A stretch of DNA of 49,632 nucleotides from Bacteroidetes bacterium UBA1947 (GTDB lineage Bacteria; Bacteroidota; Bacteroidia; Chitinophagales; Chitinophagaceae), in NCBI GenBank assembly GCA_002336915.1, contig DDET01000022.1, positions 1 through 49,632 on the forward strand. Direction: 5' to 3'. Shown piece after piece: positions 25,862-34,152 of the stretch (positions within the stretch are counted from its first letter, which is position 1; every line of letters begins with the position of its first letter). The notes beneath the pieces were generated by a model that saw only the letters and a list, made by a program, of their open reading frames with translations, made no database searches and was not told the origin of the DNA. Position numbers and translations under genes: made by a program.

Positions 25862-25900
25862 CATTGCAAGATACGAAATGGGAGGGGGGTGTTCCAAATA
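25862..25900. repeat. 39-bp direct repeat, copy 2
   Basis: Second copy of the promoter-like 39-mer, offset by 198 bases from copy 1 and differing at one base (T to G in the G-run). It abuts the hairpin repeat at 25789-25861. Confidence 0.85.
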
Positions 25901-25904
25901 TATT

Positions 25905-25932
25905 TTAGTAGAAAGTAGTTAGTAGAAAGTAG
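25905..25932. repeat. 14-bp tandem repeat, two units
   Basis: TTAGTAGAAAGTAG occurs twice without a gap, followed by a partial AAAG. It lies 74 bases before the start of the next gene; no function is evident. Confidence 0.8.
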
Positions 25933-26005
25933 AAAGATTTATTTGGGAACTTTTTATGTGGGGACAAAAACGAGCGTTTTACCACTTTTTACATATATTT
26001 ATATT

Positions 26006-28852
26006 ATGAAGCCTGTTACCTCCTGTCTTTTATTCTTAGCCTTGCTTTGCTCTGTACATTCTTTTGGGCAGGGGGAGAATAATATTTGGTGCTCGGGCTA
26101 TTATGTTGGGGTGAATTTCAATGCCGGTCCACCTGTATTGTATGCGGATAGCTTAGCTACTATAGAGGGCAGCGCAAGCGTATGTGATGCAAGCGGAAAC
26201 CTGCTATTTTATGCAAGCCCGGAAAAAGTATGGAATAGGAATCATCACATAATGCCTAATGGGAATGGGTTAATAGGTCATATTTCGGCATCCCAGGGGG
26301 CTGCAATAATTCAGTCGTTTAGCAATCCAGATCAGTATTATTTATTTACACTTCAGGACGTTAGCTCGCAAAAGCCGCGATTACATTATTCAGTAATAGA
26401 CATGACACTAGATAATGGACTAGGTGATGTTGTGGTGAATCAAAAAAACATTTTTTTGGATAGCAATCTTTCGGAGCAAATGGTGGTGGTAAAAGGTGCG
26501 GGCTGCTATAACTGGTTATTAGTTCACGAGCGGTCAAATCATATTTTTCATGCGTTCAAAGTTGATTTTTCAGGAGTAAGCACAATCCCAGCAATTTCTA
26601 ATTCGGGATTTGGCAACATCTATGAAATAGGTGAAATGAAAATTTCGCCCAATGACAGCACAATTGCGCTAGGGGCATGTACCGGAAATGCAAATGTTGA
26701 ATTGCATAAGTTTAACACTACTACCGGGACAGTATCCAATGCAATAGAGTTAGACCCAACCATTAATGGTTGCTTATATGGAATTAGCTTTTCGCCAGAC
26801 GGCAGCAAATTATATACCGCTGCATGGTTGTCCAATTCTGGAGTGTCTCAGTATGACATATCTCTATTTCCTGATGCCCAAGCTGTAATAAATTCGCGGG
26901 TAACGATCTCGGGTCTGTGGAGTCATGGTATGCGGATCGGGCCAGATGGCAAAATTTATGTGGTAGTGGAGCCCCAGGTACGAGTAATTAATTTCCCCAA
27001 CTTAGCGGGAAATGCGTGTAATTTTACTGTCAGTAACATTGACCCTTCAGGTTATTTTTCAGGAGGGCTGGGGAATGTTTTTATAAAAAATCAGCCAAAT
27101 ATTTTACAATTCCCAAGTCACGATACTTCTCTATGTTTGGACCAAGGGCCAGTGGCATTATTTGCCCCGGCTGGCTATAATAGCTACCAGTGGAGTGATG
27201 GAAACACAAGCCAATCTGACACGTTCTCCTCGGCATGTACCAAATGGGTTGTTTCGACTATGAGTTGCAACATAAGAATTGACACATTTCATGTTCAGTC
27301 CATCCCAATTTCGACAATGAGTTTTGTAAGCGACACGAACGTGTGTTTAGCAAATAATGTTCTTACATTGTCAGCCCTGCCAAGCTATAGTAGCTACGTG
27401 TGGAGCGATGGTAATGTTGGCCCAACGGATACAATAGGCCAGTCGGGCACAAAATGGGTGCGTGCGCAATTGGGTTGTGATATACGTATGGATACATTTA
27501 AAGTACACGACTGGCGGGATACTACGAAGATAATTACCGATACCAGCCATTGTGTAGCCTATTCGCCCATTACCATATATGCGCCGGGAGGCTATACCAA
27601 CTACACCTGGAGTGATGGTAAGACGACACAGGTTGATACCTTCTTCGCAACAACAACAAAATGGGTGCGCGCGCTGAATGGCTGCAGCTTACTTATAGAT
27701 ACGGTGCACTTTACAGCTACTACTATTCCGCAAGATTCAATTACTATACACGGCACTGATACAACTATATGTTTTGAAAATGTTAGCTCGGTGAATGTGA
27801 CCGCACCCGGAGGATATACGTACTACTTGTGGAACGATGGGACGCCGTTGCAGACGGATGCATTTAACGGTGCGGGTACAAAGTGGGTATATGCACAAAA
27901 GCTATGCGCATTGCTGATAGATACTTTCGCAGTGGTGGCGCAGGGGACAGATACCACTACTAAAAGAATTGACACGTTCATTTGTTTTGCCACGCAGGCG
28001 ACAGTGGACGCTGAGGCGGGCTATCTGACGTACTTGTGGAGTGATGGTAATGTAAGTCAGCAAGATACTTTTAATGCTACTACTATAAAATATGTGACGA
28101 TGCACAGGGCATGCGAGCAGGCTATAGATACTTTTCACCTGAGCTTTGTGAATGGGCTGAGTGTGAGCCTTGGGAATGATACCGCATTGTGTAAGGGCGA
28201 GACGATACAGTTGCATGCAGTGACAACATATCCCGATGTTGCCTACCTGTGGCAGGACAACAGCACTGCAGCTGTATACAATGCAAGCGAAGGTGGTGAC
28301 TATACAGTGAAAGTAAGTGTGGGACCATGCAGTGTGAGCGATACCGTGCGGATACACCAGAAAGTAATAGATGCGAAGCTCGGGAACGGAAATGTGCCCT
28401 GCGGAAACGAGGAGCTAGTGCTGGATGCAGGTGTGGATAGCAGCAGCTACCTGTGGCAGGATGGCAGTAAGAACAGGACGTTTAAAGCTACCAGTGACGG
28501 TGAGTATTCGGTGAAGGTAACGCAGGGTTTGTGCAGTACCACAGCAAAGGTGAGCGTGCAATTTGAGGCTTGTCCCTGCACGGTGGTGATACCTACCGGT
28601 TTTAGCCCGAACGGTGATGGTAAGAATGATCAATTTGGCGCTACGGTAAGTTGCAGACTTAACAGTTATAAAATGATGGTGTACAGCCGCTGGGGGAGCC
28701 GGGTATTTTACAGTGAAAGTGTGGATGATAAATGGGACGGGACAGTGAAAGGAATAGCAGTGGACGGGGATGTGTATTATTACTACCTGGAATTCAAAGA
28801 TGGGGAAAATAAGGTTTATTACTATAAGGGAGACGTGACGGTGGTGCGGTAA
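26006..28852 (+). CDS. Surface protein: N-terminal propeller, Trp-motif repeats, gliding-motility C-terminal domain
   Basis: From the ATG at 26006 the product is 948 residues (a TTG 21 codons upstream would spoil the signal peptide). After the signal peptide (about residues 1-22, ending SFGQ) comes a propeller-like part of about 350 residues (DASGNLLFYASPEKVWN, GISFSPDGSKLYTAAW, GPDGKIYVVV). Five repeats of about 68 residues follow, each with a Cys, a 'Y..Y.WSDGN......DTF' core and 'TKWV.A..GC....DTF', then two PKD-like repeats (YLWQDNSTAAVY, YLWQDGSKNRTF). The end is a type B T9SS domain (IPTGFSPNGDGKNDQF, VYSRWGSRVF). The propeller-plus-repeats plan suggests a surface binding protein; the ligand is unknown. 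Dispersed repeats lie on both sides. Confidence 0.85.
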   Translation: MKPVTSCLLFLALLCSVHSFGQGENNIWCSGYYVGVNFNAGPPVLYADSLATIEGSASVCDASGNLLFYASPEKVWNRNHHIMPNGNGLIGHISASQGAAIIQSFSNPDQYYLFTLQDVSSQKPRLHYSVIDMTLDNGLGDVVVNQKNIFLDSNLSEQMVVVKGAGCYNWLLVHERSNHIFHAFKVDFSGVSTIPAISNSGFGNIYEIGEMKISPNDSTIALGACTGNANVELHKFNTTTGTVSNAIELDPTINGCLYGISFSPDGSKLYTAAWLSNSGVSQYDISLFPDAQAVINSRVTISGLWSHGMRIGPDGKIYVVVEPQVRVINFPNLAGNACNFTVSNIDPSGYFSGGLGNVFIKNQPNILQFPSHDTSLCLDQGPVALFAPAGYNSYQWSDGNTSQSDTFSSACTKWVVSTMSCNIRIDTFHVQSIPISTMSFVSDTNVCLANNVLTLSALPSYSSYVWSDGNVGPTDTIGQSGTKWVRAQLGCDIRMDTFKVHDWRDTTKIITDTSHCVAYSPITIYAPGGYTNYTWSDGKTTQVDTFFATTTKWVRALNGCSLLIDTVHFTATTIPQDSITIHGTDTTICFENVSSVNVTAPGGYTYYLWNDGTPLQTDAFNGAGTKWVYAQKLCALLIDTFAVVAQGTDTTTKRIDTFICFATQATVDAEAGYLTYLWSDGNVSQQDTFNATTIKYVTMHRACEQAIDTFHLSFVNGLSVSLGNDTALCKGETIQLHAVTTYPDVAYLWQDNSTAAVYNASEGGDYTVKVSVGPCSVSDTVRIHQKVIDAKLGNGNVPCGNEELVLDAGVDSSSYLWQDGSKNRTFKATSDGEYSVKVTQGLCSTTAKVSVQFEACPCTVVIPTGFSPNGDGKNDQFGATVSCRLNSYKMMVYSRWGSRVFYSESVDDKWDGTVKGIAVDGDVYYYYLEFKDGENKVYYYKGDVTVVR

Positions 28853-28863
28853 CACCCCTCCGG

Positions 28864-28879
28864 CTCCCCTGAAGGGGAG
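28864..28879. repeat. Perfect hairpin CTCCCCT-GA-AGGGGAG
   Basis: A 7-bp perfect stem with a 2-base spacer, 11 bases after the surface-protein stop codon. There is no T-run on either side, so a terminator role is doubtful; it looks like a small palindromic repeat unit. Confidence 0.55.
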
Positions 28880-28921
28880 TTGACGTATGATGGAGGTCGC
28901 TTCAGTTGGCGTTGGGACATG

Positions 28922-28996
28922 TGCTGCCGGATGAAATCCTTCGTTTTATTTGTATGATTTAAGTTAGGCTGTCGCTAAACTTAAATCAGTGCGGAT
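28922..28996. repeat. Dispersed hairpin repeat, copy 2
   Basis: Contains a perfect 10-bp stem GATTTAAGTT (28956-28965) with AACTTAAATC (28978-28987) and the same GCTGTCGCT loop as copy 1 at 25789. The stretch 28853-29022 holds no gene. Confidence 0.7.
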
Positions 28997-29022
28997 CCTT
29001 CCTTCGCCAGGGACAGACATTG

Positions 29023-29469
29023 TCAAACTCCGAACTGTTCCAGGTGATAGTTGATGTGATAATTAGCGAGCGCAAGCCATTCGGCATGGCTCATGGTATT
29101 AAAGTATGGGTGCGGAGGGAATGTTTTATCCGGAGAGAAAGTGTTGAACTCGTTTATGAGTTGTTTAAGAGCTTCCAAGTCTTTATAGAATTCGGTGGGT
29201 TGAGTGCCTTCACCTTTTGATTGATCGAAACCCCTGGGCGCGGGTATCGTTTTGCCTGCTTTTGCCATGGCCTGTATTTCGGCAGCGGGGATAGAGCCAT
29301 ATTCCAATGCTTTCATTTCGCCGCGTGCCATGCGGAAAAGATCGCCGATGTGGCATATCATCTGGTGGCATGTCATTTGCCCGAATAGCGGCTGAGTGTC
29401 CGGCTGTAGTTTTTCCAGGCGGGTGTACAGGTAATCGAGGCCTATTAGGGTATGGATGTGGACGTACAT
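29023..29469 (-). CDS. DinB-like / DUF1569 family protein
   Basis: From the ATG at 29469 the product has 148 residues; a longer frame upstream overlaps the pdeM gene and is not needed. It is a predicted four-helix bundle with spaced His residues fit for metal binding: MTCHQMICHIGD near residue 35 and ANYHINYHLEQFGV at the C-terminus. This pattern is typical of the DinB/DUF1569 superfamily, many members of which are thiol-dependent metal enzymes, but the substrate is unknown. It begins 19 bases after the pdeM stop codon and is probably the last gene of the repair operon. Whether it takes part in repair is not known. Confidence 0.7.
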   Translation of the reverse strand: MYVHIHTLIGLDYLYTRLEKLQPDTQPLFGQMTCHQMICHIGDLFRMARGEMKALEYGSIPAAEIQAMAKAGKTIPAPRGFDQSKGEGTQPTEFYKDLEALKQLINEFNTFSPDKTFPPHPYFNTMSHAEWLALANYHINYHLEQFGV

Positions 29470-29488
29470 AACAAGGCTAAGATAGACA

Positions 29489-30124
29489 TTAAAGCTTTTT
29501 GACCTCGCCGGGGAGTACCACATATATATGGGCTGAAGCGGTACGGTCCATTTTGTAGAGGCCGGTAAGGGTGCCAAATGCAGGTAGCAGCAGCAGATTG
29601 TCCTTCAAATAAAAGCAGGGGATCCGTACGGATTGATTGGCCCTTCCGCTTATGGAAATACCGGGGTGTATATGGCCGGAGATGTTAAGTTTATTGTGTT
29701 CATAGCTTACCGGCGCATGGGAGTAAATAAAGTGTTTGTCCTCAATGAGGTCTTTAACGATATGCAGACCGAGGCGCTCAAATTTTTCAACATCAACAAA
29801 GTCGTGGTTGCCTTTTATCAAGGTAAAGTCTGTATCGGTATAGCAACTGATAAGGGCCTCGAAATGATGCCAATCGTAATTGTAGTCGCTGTGGAAGAGG
29901 TCGCCAAGGAAATATACTTTTTTGGGCGTCACCTTGTCGAGCAGTTGCTTAAGGTTTAAATAATCGCCTTGCTGTGCATTGAGTGGCATAGAGATGCCTT
30001 CCTTACGAAAATGATTGACTTTGCCAAGGTGTACATCGGCTATGATGAGCAATGATTCATCATTGTTGTATAGTGCTTTTTCGTGTAGTAGTGTGAATGG
30101 CTTGCCCTGTAAGCTGATCTGCAT
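29489..30124 (-). CDS. pdeM: Ligase-associated phosphoesterase PdeM (MPE)
   Basis: The 211-residue protein is a calcineurin-type metallophosphoesterase. All metal-binding blocks are present: DVHLGKVNHFR (Asp30, His32), GDLFHSD, KGNHDFVD, SHAPVSYEHN and SGHIHPGISI. Members encoded beside the Lhr-type helicase and DNA ligase are Mn2+-dependent phosphodiesterases/DNA nucleases of the bacterial repair cluster. It starts 3 bases after the helicase stop, so translation is likely coupled. The only nearby alternative family would be a generic phosphatase, which the operon context argues against. Confidence 0.9.
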   Translation of the reverse strand: MQISLQGKPFTLLHEKALYNNDESLLIIADVHLGKVNHFRKEGISMPLNAQQGDYLNLKQLLDKVTPKKVYFLGDLFHSDYNYDWHHFEALISCYTDTDFTLIKGNHDFVDVEKFERLGLHIVKDLIEDKHFIYSHAPVSYEHNKLNISGHIHPGISISGRANQSVRIPCFYLKDNLLLLPAFGTLTGLYKMDRTASAHIYVVLPGEVKKL

Positions 30125-30127
30125 TTT

Positions 30128-32554
30128 TTACTCCCCTTGCTGTTCAATAAGTCGGCGTACCCGGACATCAAAAGGCTCGTTACTGAGCTGGTCGCGGAAA
30201 CGCTCTGCAAATATCGGAAAACAGAAGGGACTTAGTTGCTCCAATTGTTTAATTATCACCTTTTGGCCCTGCATACGTTCCAAAGCCTTCACCAGGCGTA
30301 CCTGTTCCATCTGGAAGGTCATTACCTCATCGAAAGCTTCCTGGAGCAAAAGATTGTCTTTTTCGTAATCGGTGAACACTTGAAAAAACAATTCGGAGTT
30401 TGCCTGTACGTGCCTTGTTTTGGTTTGCTTGCCCGGGTAGTTGCCCAATACCAAGCCCGATATGGTGGCTATATCGCGAAACTTGCGTTTGGCCATCTCG
30501 TTGATGTTGACACTGGCATATATATCGGCGGACAAATGTTCTGTATTGAACAGGCCGTTTTCCAGTGCCTGCTCAATTGGTATCTCCTGGTCGCTGAGGA
30601 GCTCGAAACCGTAATCGTTGAAACCGAGGGAGAAGGTCATGGGTTTGATCTTCGCAATACGGAAGGCAAAAAGCGAAGAAAGCCCTTCGTGCACGTTGCG
30701 GCCTTCGAAAGAAAAGACGAAAACATGATAACCCTCTTTGGTATGTGCTTTTTCTATCAGTAGTTCGCTGACGTGTGGCAGGTGAGAAACTTTTTCCTGC
30801 CGATCGAATAAGGGGATGAGCTTGATCTGCTCTATGTCTTTTGCTTTCCGGTTGTAGTATTCATCCAGCTTGATGCGTATGGCATCGGTGAGCTGCGAGG
30901 ACAATGGCATGCGGCCACCCTGCCATGATGGGAATACGCCTTTCCCCTTTGTGCTTTTGCGGACGAATGCGGTCATGTCCTTAATACGGATCAACTCGAG
31001 ATTGTGGCCGGCGAACCAGAATACATCGCCGGGGTTGAGGCGGGACACGAACCATTCTTCCACCATGCCGAGCCTTTTACCACCGAGAAATTTTATGTGC
31101 AGCATGCTGTCACTGACTATCACCCCAATGTTGAGCCTGTGGCGCATGGCTACCTTGCGACTTACCACCCGATAAACATCATCTACTACCACTACTTTAT
31201 GGAACTCGTCATAGTTATCGAGCGACTTGCCGCCTTTGGTAATGAAGGCGAGGCACCAGTTGAACTCTTCGCGGGAGACGGATTCGAAGCAGTGTGTTTT
31301 TATTATTTCATTGTACAGCTCGTCGGCCCTGAAGCCATCAGAGATGGCGAGCGTGACCATGAACTGTATCAAGACATCGAAGGAGCGGATATAGGGAACG
31401 CGTTGCTCTATTTGCTTATGAGCTATGGCATGGCGCATGGCGGAGCCTTCAATGATCTCGAGCGAATGGGTGGGCAGAAAAAATATTTTGCTGACGGCGC
31501 CTGGCTGGTGGCCGCTGCGGCCGGCACGCTGCATGAAGCGGGCCACGCCTTTTGGTGAGCCTATCTGGATAACTGAGTCAACGGGCCGGAAATCGACACC
31601 GAGATCGAGGCTACTGGTGCAGACGACGGCTTTAAGCAGGCCATCGTGCAGGGCATTCTCCACCCAAAGGCGGACATCTTCACTTAGCGAACCATGATGT
31701 ATGGCCAGTTGGCCGGCAAGCTCGGGTTCGGCCTCCAGGAGGCGCTGGTACCATATCTCGCATTGTGAGCGGACATTGGTGAAGATCAGCGTGGTGTTGC
31801 TATTATGTATTACAGGAAGTATCTTATCGAGCAGGGTGATGCCGAGGTGGCCTGCCCATGGGTATTTTTCTATTTGATCGGGCAGGAGGGTCTCTATCTC
31901 TATCTGTTTTTCGAGCGTAGAACGTATGAGCTTGCTTTTGCCCTGGCCGGTACCTAGTAATATTTCTTTGGCTTCTTCGAGGTTGCCGATGGTAGCGGAT
32001 ATGCCCCATACTTTCAGTTTGGGGTTTATGGCTTTCAGGCGTGAAAGGGCAAGCTCAATAAGTACACCCCGTTTGGTGCCCAATAATTCGTGCCATTCGT
32101 CGACCACCACAACTTCAAGATTTTTAAAAGTTTCGTTGTAGCCTTTTTGTGCTAAAAGGAGATGCACGCTTTCGGGGGTGGTGATGAGGCCCTGCGGCAT
32201 TTTCTTTTTTTGGCGTTGTCTTTCCTTTTGAGTGGTGTCACCTGTGCGCATGGCTATTTCGTAATCAAGACCCAGCTCATCACTTACTTGCTGAGTGGAG
32301 TAGTATATCTCTTTTGACAGCGCACGCAATGGAGTGAGCCAAAGGCAATGCAAGCCGGCCTTGCGTTTTTTGCGGGCGAAATAGTTTTGCAGCACCCCGA
32401 ACCATATAGCATATGTTTTACCAAAGCCTGTAGGGGCATTCAATAAACCTGAATAACCTGCGGTGATTGCATCCCATGTATCCCGCTGGAATTTATGTGC
32501 CTGCCAGTTCTTCCTGCTAAACCATTCTTCCGCTATGTCGTGCTGTTTTTTCAG
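30128..32554 (-). CDS. Ligase-associated Lhr-type DEXH helicase
   Basis: The helicase core has Walker A NAPTGFGKT (Lys46 in this numbering), DEWH box (about 152-155), motif III SATIG, and motifs IV-VI through VARFMQRAGRSGH, then a winged-helix and C-terminal Lhr-core part. Length of 808 residues is normal for the family. The start is unusual. The first ATG/GTG/TTG in frame would be a TTG at 32443, inside the Walker A region, but the reading frame continues 37 codons upstream with family-like sequence (DIAEEWFSRKNWQAHKFQ). The likeliest start is CTG at 32554, overlapping the ligase stop as CTGA; ATT at 32572 is a second choice. It unwinds DNA or DNA:RNA 3' to 5' in its homologues. Confidence 0.85.
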   Translation of the reverse strand: MKKQHDIAEEWFSRKNWQAHKFQRDTWDAITAGYSGLLNAPTGFGKTYAIWFGVLQNYFARKKRKAGLHCLWLTPLRALSKEIYYSTQQVSDELGLDYEIAMRTGDTTQKERQRQKKKMPQGLITTPESVHLLLAQKGYNETFKNLEVVVVDEWHELLGTKRGVLIELALSRLKAINPKLKVWGISATIGNLEEAKEILLGTGQGKSKLIRSTLEKQIEIETLLPDQIEKYPWAGHLGITLLDKILPVIHNSNTTLIFTNVRSQCEIWYQRLLEAEPELAGQLAIHHGSLSEDVRLWVENALHDGLLKAVVCTSSLDLGVDFRPVDSVIQIGSPKGVARFMQRAGRSGHQPGAVSKIFFLPTHSLEIIEGSAMRHAIAHKQIEQRVPYIRSFDVLIQFMVTLAISDGFRADELYNEIIKTHCFESVSREEFNWCLAFITKGGKSLDNYDEFHKVVVVDDVYRVVSRKVAMRHRLNIGVIVSDSMLHIKFLGGKRLGMVEEWFVSRLNPGDVFWFAGHNLELIRIKDMTAFVRKSTKGKGVFPSWQGGRMPLSSQLTDAIRIKLDEYYNRKAKDIEQIKLIPLFDRQEKVSHLPHVSELLIEKAHTKEGYHVFVFSFEGRNVHEGLSSLFAFRIAKIKPMTFSLGFNDYGFELLSDQEIPIEQALENGLFNTEHLSADIYASVNINEMAKRKFRDIATISGLVLGNYPGKQTKTRHVQANSELFFQVFTDYEKDNLLLQEAFDEVMTFQMEQVRLVKALERMQGQKVIIKQLEQLSPFCFPIFAERFRDQLSNEPFDVRVRRLIEQQGE

Positions 32555-34152
32555 AGCTGTGCTTTTAGTAATTCCAGGAGGTCGGCTTTTGTATTGGCCT
32601 CTTTAGCTGATTTGTCCTTTCGCCATCGCAATATACGAGGGAAACGCAAAGCTATGCCTGATTTATGACGTGGCGAAGGATTGATGCCTTCAAAACCTAT
32701 TTCGAATACCTGGTCCGGTATTACACTGCGTACGGGGCCGAATTTGTCGGTGGTATTTTTTTTGATCCAGTTGTCGGCCTCAAGGAGCTCCTTGTCGGTA
32801 AGGCCAGAGTAGGCTTTGGCAAAGGGGACCAGCTCCTCCCCGTCCCAGACGGCAAAGGTAAAATCTGTATATAAATTGGCCCGCCTGCCGTGACCGCGTT
32901 GGGCGTAGATAAGCACTCCGTCTATTGACAATGGATCTACTTTCCATTTCCACCAGTCGCCGCGGCGGCGGCCTGTTTTGTAAACGCTGTCTTTTCGTTT
33001 CAGCATCAGTCCCTCGCAATTGTACTCGCGGGAAAGGCTGCGTTCGTTTGCTACCTCTTCCCAACCGGTAGCATGAACGAGGGGTGATAACAGTAAGGGT
33101 ATTTCGGCCGATGCCTGCTTTGCGTTTGCGATCAGTTCTTCCAGCAGCAGCCTTCGTTCCTGCATGGATAGATGCCTCAGATCGACTCCTTCATGTTCTA
33201 TTATGTCATAACACATCATCACCAGGGGCGCTTCCTGCAGGGCTTTTTTCGTAACATTCTTGCGGCCAATTCTTGTCTGCATTACATTGAAGGGCAATAT
33301 TTTTCCATCCTTAACAGGTAATATCTCGCCATCTATTACAGTGCCGTTGGGTAGTATACCTGGCAGCGAGTGAAACTCAATAAATTTTTCCGTCAGCAGG
33401 TCCTCGCCGCGGCTCCAGATGAACAACTGGCTGTCGCGCACAATTATTTGCCCACGAATGCCATCGTATTTACGCTCTATTTGCCATTCGCTGATATCTC
33501 CGAGTTCCTGCGGAGGCGTTTCAAGCGGGTAAGCGAGGTAAAAGGGGTAGGGTTTTGAGATATCGCTATTGCCATCTTCCGCAGCTACTGATTCGGTAAG
33601 GGAAGTAGTTTTTGCATCCCAGCTGCCGGTAAGGCGATGTGCTACTATGTTTTCGTCTATGCTAAAATGTTTTGCGAGGGCTTTGATAATAATTTTGTCA
33701 GAGACACCCATACGGAAGCCCCCCGTGATCAGTTTGTTGAATACAAAAAGCTCCGCAGGGGACAGATGCTGCCACATGTGCGTTATATAGTCCTGCCGTT
33801 CTTTTATGTCTTTGCCATTGAGGTCGATCAAGGCATAGAGTACTTCATGTAAGGCATATTCTTTTAAGTCGGCGTTTGCAGGAAGCAGTAAAGTAATCGT
33901 CTCCGCGAGGTCGCCAACTATATGGTATGATTCGGCCATAAGCCAGGTAGGGATATTCAACAATTCTGCACACCATTCCCAAAGCTCCCCGGTCTTTACG
34001 GTGCGTTTTGGACGTTTACCTGTGAGCAGCGCTACAGACCATATGGCATCTTTGGCATCGGCTATTTCAAAATAGCGGACTATCGCATCTATCTTCTCGT
34101 TGGTAGATGTGGTCTGATCTATGGCTGTGAATAAGTTACTGAATGCCCTCAT
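32551..34152 (-). CDS. ATP-dependent DNA ligase of the repair operon
   Basis: The 533-residue product (ATG at 34152; a TTG eight codons upstream is less likely) has an N-terminal helical DNA-binding domain (about residues 1-200), then the nucleotidyltransferase core with motif I ERKYDGIRGQ, where Lys228 becomes adenylated. Other motifs are DGEILP, MCYDIIEHEG, EGLMLKRKDS and WWKWKVDP, and the OB-fold domain closes the protein (VFEIGFEGINPSP, ALRFPRILRWR). It seals nicks using ATP and is distinct from the NAD-dependent replicative ligase. It overlaps the exonuclease gene by 17 bases and the helicase by 4, which marks a tight operon. Confidence 0.93.
   Translation of the reverse strand: MRAFSNLFTAIDQTTSTNEKIDAIVRYFEIADAKDAIWSVALLTGKRPKRTVKTGELWEWCAELLNIPTWLMAESYHIVGDLAETITLLLPANADLKEYALHEVLYALIDLNGKDIKERQDYITHMWQHLSPAELFVFNKLITGGFRMGVSDKIIIKALAKHFSIDENIVAHRLTGSWDAKTTSLTESVAAEDGNSDISKPYPFYLAYPLETPPQELGDISEWQIERKYDGIRGQIIVRDSQLFIWSRGEDLLTEKFIEFHSLPGILPNGTVIDGEILPVKDGKILPFNVMQTRIGRKNVTKKALQEAPLVMMCYDIIEHEGVDLRHLSMQERRLLLEELIANAKQASAEIPLLLSPLVHATGWEEVANERSLSREYNCEGLMLKRKDSVYKTGRRRGDWWKWKVDPLSIDGVLIYAQRGHGRRANLYTDFTFAVWDGEELVPFAKAYSGLTDKELLEADNWIKKNTTDKFGPVRSVIPDQVFEIGFEGINPSPRHKSGIALRFPRILRWRKDKSAKEANTKADLLELLKAQL

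Noticed and set aside
25664..25900. CRISPR array
   Set aside because: Only two repeat copies, spaced by about 160 bases, no palindromic repeat form and no cas gene in the window.
25666..25908. 80-codon plus-strand frame over the repeats
   Set aside because: It runs from one 39-bp repeat copy into the other and has no family resemblance; the repeats create the frame.
28864..28879. Terminator for the surface protein gene
   Set aside because: The hairpin is perfect but has no T-run on either side, so it is listed as a repeat.
25905..29022. Transposon carrying the surface protein gene
   Set aside because: No transposase, no target-site duplication and no terminal inverted repeats; only dispersed hairpin repeats flank the gene in direct orientation.
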